From Bacillota bacterium (GTDB taxonomy: Bacteria; Bacillota; Clostridia; Acetivibrionales; Acetivibrionaceae): a stretch of 21,640 nucleotides of DNA. The notes beneath the pieces are model-generated. The model saw only the letters and a program-made list of their open reading frames with translations. It was not told the origin of the DNA and ran no database searches. Each line of letters starts with the position of its first letter. Position 1 is the stretch's first letter. The DNA lies in NCBI GenBank assembly GCA_023421115.1, contig JAEZUI010000066.1, positions 1 through 21,640 on the forward strand, in the 5' to 3' direction. This document shows, one piece after another, positions 17,382 through 21,640 of this stretch. Both the position numbers and the translations under genes were made by a program.

Positions 17382-18260
17382 GTGAATTTTAAAAAGTTAT
17401 TTCCAGAAAAAAAAGAGTCACAGAAGAAAGTTTTGGATTTTTTTGATAAAAAAGGTTTTTATGTGGTATTAACCTTATGTATTGCTATTATAGGAGTAAC
17501 AGCAGCACTGATAACTTCAAAGAACATTTCATCGTCAAAAAATTACACAGATGATGGAATAATTTCCGACGAGCCTGCAGGTAGTATTTCTAATAATGAA
17601 AGCAGCATAAGTATTGCTTCAATTCCATCAGATTTAGATGTGATAGGTAAAGTACAAACTGAAGCACCCAAAGCAACAAGTAAGGTTACACCGGAAAAGC
17701 AGAATTCAAAAGCCACGGCTGAACCGAAAGAGACAAATAGTACAAAAGAACCTACAAAAACGACAGAGACTCCAAAGAATAACAGTAATTCCAAAAAAGC
17801 ATCGACAGACACAGAAGCACAGACAGTAAATGCTGCCGACAGCAAAAAGTTTTCAATGCCTGTATTTGGAGAAATATCTTTTGAGTATGCTCAAGATAAG
17901 TTAGTATATTCAAAAACCCTTGATGAGTGGAGATCACATGCCGGTTTGGACTTGAAAGCCGATAGGGGAACTCCTGTAAAAGTAGTGGCTGACGGTGTTG
18001 TTTCAGAAATCAAGAATGACCCTAGACTTGGAGTAACAATAATTGTAGACCATTTAAACGGAATAAAAACGGTTTATGCAAACCTTGCAAATGGCGATAT
18101 GGTATCACCAAACCAAAAAGTCAAGCAGGGAGAAGTCATAGGTGCTGTTGGAAATACTGCAAGTTTTGAAGCAGCCGATCCTTCACATCTACATTTTGAA
18201 GTGCTTAAAAACAACAAGAATGTTAATCCATGTGATTATTTGCCTAAGAAGGCAAACTAA
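17382..18260 (+). CDS. spoIIQ: SpoIIQ-like forespore LytM/M23 protein
   Basis: GTG 17382 is chosen: GGAGGTGG (17369-17376) lies five bases before it, and the in-frame ATG at 17367 would sit at or before the predicted transcription start. The 292-residue product has a short cytoplasmic tail, one membrane segment (~26-46), a Thr/Lys/Pro/Glu-rich linker (~90-150) and a C-terminal LytM (peptidase M23) domain (~158-288). In sporulation SpoIIQ from the forespore binds SpoIIIAH from the mother cell and forms a channel between the two. Zinc ligands His186 and Asp190 (HAGLD) and His271 (SHLHFEV) are present, as is His269. The second catalytic His, normally in a YxH motif, is Asn234 (VYANL). Gene order after spoIID supports SpoIIQ over a general M23 hydrolase. 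Confidence 0.88.
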   Translation: MNFKKLFPEKKESQKKVLDFFDKKGFYVVLTLCIAIIGVTAALITSKNISSSKNYTDDGIISDEPAGSISNNESSISIASIPSDLDVIGKVQTEAPKATSKVTPEKQNSKATAEPKETNSTKEPTKTTETPKNNSNSKKASTDTEAQTVNAADSKKFSMPVFGEISFEYAQDKLVYSKTLDEWRSHAGLDLKADRGTPVKVVADGVVSEIKNDPRLGVTIIVDHLNGIKTVYANLANGDMVSPNQKVKQGEVIGAVGNTASFEAADPSHLHFEVLKNNKNVNPCDYLPKKAN

Positions 18261-18293
18261 GAAACCCGATAGACTTTTTAGTACAATACCATT

Positions 18294-18336
18294 AAAAACC
18301 TTTTCTTATCTAGCATTGGTAAGAAGGGGTTTTTTT
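18294..18336 (+). terminator. Rho-independent terminator after spoIIQ
   Basis: AAAAACCTTTTCTTA (18294-18308) pairs over 15 positions (two G-U) with the arm starting TAAGAAGGGG (18320-18329), around an 11-base loop, and the arm ends in a run of seven T. Confidence 0.88.
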
Positions 18337-18366
18337 GAACTGCACTTTTATTAAGAAAAAAGACTT

Positions 18367-18467
18367 AGGGATAAAGAAAAAAACTTCCTATTCTCATATT
18401 TTGAAAACATTATCAAATCAAGTTCTTTCGTTATCCCAGAGGTAGGAACTTATATTTTAATCGTACC
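18367..18467 (+). repeat. Dispersed ~101-nt repeat, copy 2
   Basis: Second copy of the block at 3393-3494, same orientation, about 90 percent identical by eye with small indels. The long stem is eroded here: GGGATAA still pairs with TTATCCC (18431-18437), but an A-G and an A-C mismatch interrupt the rest, and the terminal hairpin has become GGAAC/GTACC. It lies 30 bases after the spoIIQ terminator and just before the dockerin gene promoter. Confidence 0.8.
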
Positions 18468-18522
18468 TTTGTATATTTTAAGCTCTTGGGAAATATAATT
18501 TATTATGATTAAGGGTTTAGCA

Positions 18523-18551
18523 TTGACAATACTGATTTATTTTTATAGAAT
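18523..18551 (+). promoter_or_regulatory. Sigma-A type promoter of the dockerin gene
   Basis: A perfect -35 TTGACA (18523-18528), 17-base spacer and TAGAAT (18546-18551, five of six matches) form the best housekeeping promoter in the window. Transcription would start near 18558, leaving a leader of about 255 bases. Confidence 0.72.
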
Positions 18552-18611
18552 TATTTTATAATAGAATATAAATGGAAATATTTTTTGTTTTATTAGGGTA
18601 TGTAAATATAA

Positions 18612-18624
18612 AGTATGTCATACT
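18612..18624. promoter_or_regulatory. Perfect 13-base dyad in the dockerin gene leader
   Basis: AGTATG-T-CATACT is a perfect inverted repeat about 55 bases downstream of the predicted transcription start. It could be an operator for a repressor, or a small RNA hairpin. No regulator gene is nearby, and the rest of the leader (18558-18814) is AT-rich without a recognised riboswitch. Confidence 0.4.
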
Positions 18625-18814
18625 AAATATATCAATAGAATTGCGATTTTGTCTATCAATGCTTTGCTGCAAAATATAAAGTAATTAATTTTATATGATT
18701 TAATTATATAATATAGCGTAAACATACCGTTTTTTTGATTATTCTTTGTACAACAGTGTATTGAGACATAATTTATAAGTATTATCTCTAAAAAAACAAG
18801 GGGGTAATGAAAGA

Positions 18815-19654
18815 ATGAAAAAGGAAAAGTGTATTACGCTTATAGGTCGTTTCTTATTTTTTGGCATGATTTTAGCTTCAACGGTCCTTTGTCCTATTGG
18901 ATTTGATAGGATAGAGGCTGCAGAACAAAGTAGTTATGCAAAGCAAGTGGAAGATGTTAAAAACAGAGTCAAGTCGTTGCCAGTTCTTATTCTATCAAAT
19001 ACATATGAAAGAAGTAAGGACATAATGCAGGGTGATGTTAACAATGATGGTGGTGTTAATAGCATTGACTTTGCACATATGAGAATGAATTTGTTAGGAA
19101 TGAAAGGTAGCGTGCTTACAGAAGATAATGTTTTAATAGCAGATCTTAATATGGATCGGAAATTTGACAGCCTAGATTTAGGGGTTATGAGGGGATATCT
19201 GCTAGGTAAAATAAGTGGATTTTCTGAAGTTGTTGCTACGCCAGTGAAGACAGTTGCACCGACTCCTGTACCAACACCTAGCAAGCCTTCAGATGGTGAT
19301 GATTTTACAAATAGCATTGCAAAGGCATCATATTATGTAGCAGTAGGTGAGGAAGTCAATGGAAAGTTAAATTTTGCAGGGGATAAAGATTTTATGGTTT
19401 TTGAGCCTCCTGTTAATGGGAAATATAGAGTGGATATATTTACAAATCTTGATTCCACAATAGGGTATTTATATGTGGAAAAAGTGGAAGGTTTAAATTA
19501 TTATTATAATAGTTTTAAAACATATTGTTCCAATGAAAGTTACTATATTGAAGAAAACTTATCTGCGGGCACAAAATATTATCTTGGAATTAAGAATTTA
19601 AGCGGTAAATCGTCTCTAGATTCATATACTATTAAGATTTCAAAGCTGAAATAA
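18815..19654 (+). CDS. Secreted protein with type I dockerin and PPC-like C-terminal domain
   Basis: ATG 18815 follows GGGGG (18800-18804) by ten bases. The 279-residue product has a signal peptide (residues 1-36, cleavage near IEAA-E), then a type I dockerin: calcium loops D74-N76-D78-N82-D85 (GDVNNDGGVNSID) and D110-N112-D114-D118-D121 (ADLNMDRKFDSLD), each followed by an LLG helix end. A Pro/Thr linker (~141-160) leads to a beta-rich domain (~165-279) that resembles the PPC (pre-peptidase C-terminal) fold: GKLNFAGDKDFMVFEPP, GKYRVDI, SAGTKYYLGIKN, DSYTIKIS. Dockerins plug into cohesins of a cellulosome scaffoldin. No catalytic domain is present, so it would add a non-enzymatic, perhaps carbohydrate- or protein-binding, part. 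The recognition pairs at loop positions 10-11 are Ser-Ile and Ser-Leu. Confidence 0.88.
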   Translation: MKKEKCITLIGRFLFFGMILASTVLCPIGFDRIEAAEQSSYAKQVEDVKNRVKSLPVLILSNTYERSKDIMQGDVNNDGGVNSIDFAHMRMNLLGMKGSVLTEDNVLIADLNMDRKFDSLDLGVMRGYLLGKISGFSEVVATPVKTVAPTPVPTPSKPSDGDDFTNSIAKASYYVAVGEEVNGKLNFAGDKDFMVFEPPVNGKYRVDIFTNLDSTIGYLYVEKVEGLNYYYNSFKTYCSNESYYIEENLSAGTKYYLGIKNLSGKSSLDSYTIKISKLK

Positions 19655-19718
19655 ATGATAAGGCCGTTTACAAGTTGTTTTTTTGGAGTAACCTAAGCTA
19701 AAAATAATACTGATTTAT

Positions 19719-19752
19719 AAAAGGATAGGTGTTGTGATTCCTATCCTTTTTT
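19719..19752 (+). terminator. Rho-independent terminator after the dockerin gene
   Basis: AAAAGGATAGG (19719-19729) pairs perfectly with CCTATCCTTTT (from 19740) around a ten-base loop, followed by further T. The perfect 11-bp stem is 65 bases after the stop codon. Confidence 0.92.
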
Positions 19753-19806
19753 GTATTTTTAGATCAAAATGGCCGATGTATAAGCATTTAGGAAAGTTAA
19801 CAAGAC

Positions 19807-20158
19807 TTACTCCAAGTCACTCCACCTTAAGATATTTGAAGATGCTTTGTGCCAGGGATTATTTTCATCCGGAGCTTTTGAAATAAAAACCTTTTGTTTT
19901 ATTGGGTCAGCCTGTATCCATTCCTGATTACCTATATATACCATTGTGTGAACTCCATTTGTGGTTACCATAATGTCCCCCTCCCTTATTTTTTCGTAGT
20001 CAGTACTGTTTAGAGTCTGATTTGATAAAATAAGAGTAGTGCGGTTTTTATATTCATTTCCAAGAGCTTCGGCAGATAGGTCGTTAAACCAACACTATCG
20101 TTGCAATAATTAACAATGTAATAGCAATTACATGATAAAGCTTTGGGATCTTTTTCAT
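19807..20158 (-). pseudogene. Broken secreted NlpC/P60-like gene remnant
   Basis: Read on the minus strand, AGGAG (20173-20169) is ten bases before an ATG at 20158. This starts a 24-residue Lys-Lys plus hydrophobic signal-like segment (IAITLLIIATIVLV) that hits TAA at 20086-20084. A different frame is then open for 92 codons to a stop at 19809-19807 and looks like real protein: NDLSAEALGNEYKNRT, EGDIMVTTNGVHTMVYIG, EWIQADP, ending LRWSDLE. GD(I/L)-x-GVH-x-x-x-YIG is the histidine-side pattern of NlpC/P60-type and related papain-fold cell-wall hydrolases. The catalytic-cysteine part is absent or disrupted at the junction, so the gene appears to have suffered an internal deletion or frameshift. 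The family assignment is by pattern only. Confidence 0.55.
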
Positions 20159-20271
20159 AAATACGCAACTCCTATCTTTCTTTTTTACAATTATATCTTA
20201 TTTTCTTAAAATAATAAACTTCAGTGAAATAATGGCTTTTGGGAATAACTGAAATAAACATTTACACTCAT

Positions 20272-20283
20272 AAGGCCGGCCTT
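20272..20283. repeat. GC-rich 12-base palindrome upstream of spoIIID
   Basis: AAGGCCGGCCTT is perfectly self-complementary and stands out in a strongly AT-rich gap, about 100 bases before spoIIID. It could be a protein-binding site or chance. Confidence 0.4.
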
Positions 20284-20385
20284 CAATGCATATATATTAT
20301 TGTGGAATTGGATAATTAGCCTAATATACAGAACAGATAAAGCTTTTTAATCATCATAATAGTATGAATAAGGGGGGCATGGTCA

Positions 20386-20634
20386 TTGAAGGGTTATATA
20401 GAAGAAAGGGCTGTTGAACTTGCTAACTACATTATTGAAAGCAAGTCAACTGTTAGAGCGGCCGCAAAAAAATTCGGGATAAGTAAAAGTACTGTACATA
20501 AGGATGTAACTGACCGTCTGCTACAGATAAATTCAACCCTTGCGGAAGAGGCAAAGGCGGTATTAGATACAAACAAAGCGGAAAGACATATAAGAGGCGG
20601 GTTAGCAACAAAAGCAAAATATAAGGGAGTATAA
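20386..20634 (+). CDS. spoIIID: Sporulation transcription regulator SpoIIID
   Basis: SpoIIID is a small DNA-binding protein that switches mother-cell genes on or off during the sigma-E stage of sporulation. The start is TTG 20386, eight bases after GGGGGG (20372-20377); the ATG at 20379 is out of frame and closes quickly. The 82-residue product aligns from its first residues with the B. subtilis protein: YIEERAVELANYIIESKSTVR, helix-turn-helix AAKKFGISKSTVHKDVT (~26-44), and the C-terminal ERHIRGGLATKAKYK basic region that adds DNA contact. (The first run is quoted as YIEERAVELANYI then IESKSTVR.) mbl follows, as in B. subtilis. I see no clear sigma-E promoter upstream. Confidence 0.97.
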   Translation: MKGYIEERAVELANYIIESKSTVRAAAKKFGISKSTVHKDVTDRLLQINSTLAEEAKAVLDTNKAERHIRGGLATKAKYKGV

Positions 20635-20642
20635 AAAGTAAG

Positions 20643-20670
20643 AGTCGGGAAACCGACTTTTATTTTTTAT
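20643..20670 (+). terminator. Rho-independent terminator after spoIIID
   Basis: AGTCGG and CCGACT (20643-20658) form a six-pair GC-rich stem closed by a GAAA tetraloop, followed by a T-rich tract. It lies nine bases after the stop codon and separates spoIIID from mbl. Confidence 0.88.
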
Positions 20671-20954
20671 TTGCTAACATATAAAAAATACAAAAATGTT
20701 AAAATATTAAGTTGCAATATTAAAATAATATGATAATATATTTATGATATGTAGTTCCTTTTCTATTGCAACGTTATAAAATATGTCCTTGTGTATGCGC
20801 AATTTAATGGGTAATTTTATCAAGTGCTATTAACTCGTAATATAAGAAGCTTTGAGAGCTAAAAGCTGCTTAAATTGAATTTTTTAGCATCGAAAGACTG
20901 GAAATTGGTAATGTTAAATAGAATTAGTACAGATAAGCGAAAGGGAGATGCACT
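20671..20954 (+). other. Gene-free leader of mbl with a 9-base inverted repeat
   Basis: GTTGCAATA (20711-20719) and TATTGCAAC (20764-20772) are perfectly complementary arms 44 bases apart. The region is AT-rich with several weak -10-like sequences but no promoter pair with good spacing. No small gene is seen. Confidence 0.4.
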
Positions 20955-21640
20955 TTGTTTGGTATTGGTCAGGATATAGGTATTGATCTCGGAACTGCTT
21001 CTGTTCTTGTTTATATCAAAGGGAGAGGTATAGTTCTAAGTGAACCTTCTGTTGTTGCTATAGATAAAAATTCTAACAAACTCCTTGCAGTAGGTGAAGA
21101 GGCAAGACGAATGCTTGGAAGAACACCCGGTAATATTGTTGCGATAAGGCCTTTAAGAGAAGGTGTTATTTCTGATTATGATATTACAGAGAGAATGTTA
21201 AAGCATTTTATTAATAAAGTATGCGGAAATAGAGTTCTCAAACTTGTAAGACCTAGGATTATTGTTTGTGTTCCAAGTGGGGTTACAGAAGTTGAGAAGA
21301 GAGCTGTTAAAGAAGCTGCTATGCAAGCGGGGGCTAGAAAAACTTATCTTATTGAGGAACCTATAGCTGCAGCAATAGGTGCAGGCATTGATATTGCAAA
21401 AGCCTGTGGAAGTATGGTGATAGATATCGGTGGTGGAACTTCCGATATTGCAGTAATTTCTCTTGGCGGAACGGTTGTCAGCAGTTCAATAAAAATAGCC
21501 GGAGACAAGTTCGATGAAGCAATTGTAAGGCATATGAGAAAAAAACACAATATAATGATAGGTGAACGAACAGCTGAAGAGCTAAAGATAAACATCGGTA
21601 CAGTTTTTCCAAGAGTTCAGGAAGTTACAATGGATATTAG
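20955..21640 (+). CDS. mbl: MreB/Mbl-family rod-shape actin homologue (5' part)
   Basis: This bacterial actin forms membrane-bound filaments that guide lateral wall synthesis. Start is TTG 20955 with GGGAG (20943-20947) seven bases upstream; the product begins MFGIGQDIGIDLGTAS. The window cuts the gene after 228 codons. Nucleotide-binding motifs are present: phosphate-1 DIGIDLGTAS (~7-16; most relatives end in TAN), the conserved GEEARRMLGRTPGNIVAIRP (~45-64), EEPIAAAIGAG, and phosphate-2 DIGGGTSDIAVIS (~157-169). The symbol mbl rests on the spoIIID-mbl gene order and on the short N terminus; sequence alone would also allow mreB. Confidence 0.9.
   Translation, partial: MFGIGQDIGIDLGTASVLVYIKGRGIVLSEPSVVAIDKNSNKLLAVGEEARRMLGRTPGNIVAIRPLREGVISDYDITERMLKHFINKVCGNRVLKLVRPRIIVCVPSGVTEVEKRAVKEAAMQAGARKTYLIEEPIAAAIGAGIDIAKACGSMVIDIGGGTSDIAVISLGGTVVSSSIKIAGDKFDEAIVRHMRKKHNIMIGERTAEELKINIGTVFPRVQEVTMDI

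Noticed and set aside
20301..20340. Sigma-E promoter for spoIIID
   Set aside because: TATACA at 20325-20330 resembles a -10 box, but no matching -35 is found at 13-15 bases upstream.
1..21640. CRISPR arrays, tRNA or rRNA genes, insertion sequence transposases
   Set aside because: No regular short repeats with spacers, no cloverleaf or rRNA sequence and no transposase frame were seen.

Overview
The window comes from a low-GC, spore-forming, rod-shaped, probably cellulosome-producing Clostridia species (cluster III type: Acetivibrio / Ruminiclostridium / Hungateiclostridium relatives). The evidence is the spore genes spoIID, spoIIQ and spoIIID, an mreB-family gene, S-layer-homology (SLH) surface proteins, and a secreted protein with a type I dockerin. 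I cannot name the species from sequence alone.

Layout. (1) 1-3259: the end of the F1Fo ATP synthase operon (partial atpA, then atpG, atpD, atpC), closed by a terminator that overlaps the atpC stop codon. (2) 3260-3848: a gene-free stretch with copy 1 of a ~101-nt repeat and a 14-nt-arm hairpin. (3) 3849-13720: three tandem genes for exported proteins of one design, fibronectin-III-like (FN3) domains plus C-terminal SLH domains. Two are giants (1634 and 1273 aa) that share an acidic linker, a beta-rich module and degenerate SLH repeats. The third (284 aa) has about one FN3-like domain and three clear SLH repeats. (4) 13817-15990: ywmB-like gene and murA, then a strong terminator. (5) 16279-18336: spoIID and spoIIQ (engulfment), the latter behind a sigma-F-type promoter. 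(6) 18367-19752: repeat copy 2, a sigma-A promoter with a long leader, and a dockerin + PPC-like-domain gene. (7) 19807-20158 minus: a broken remnant of a secreted NlpC/P60-like protein. (8) 20386-21640: spoIIID and the 5' part of mbl/mreB.

The order atp - ywmB - murA - spoIID - spoIIQ - spoIIID - mbl is the conserved Bacillus/Clostridia backbone, where wall precursor synthesis, engulfment and rod-shape genes sit together. Two accessory insertions interrupt it here: the ~10 kb FN3-SLH cluster between atpC and ywmB, and the dockerin gene plus pseudogene between spoIIQ and spoIIID. Each insertion begins next to one copy of the 101-nt repeat. The FN3-SLH trio is the most likely little-described system: a set of surface-layer proteins whose giant members have weak SLH domains while the small neighbour has good ones.

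Five backbone genes use non-ATG starts (ywmB, murA and spoIIQ GTG; spoIIID and mbl TTG), so starts were chosen by ribosome-binding-site spacing and family alignment.
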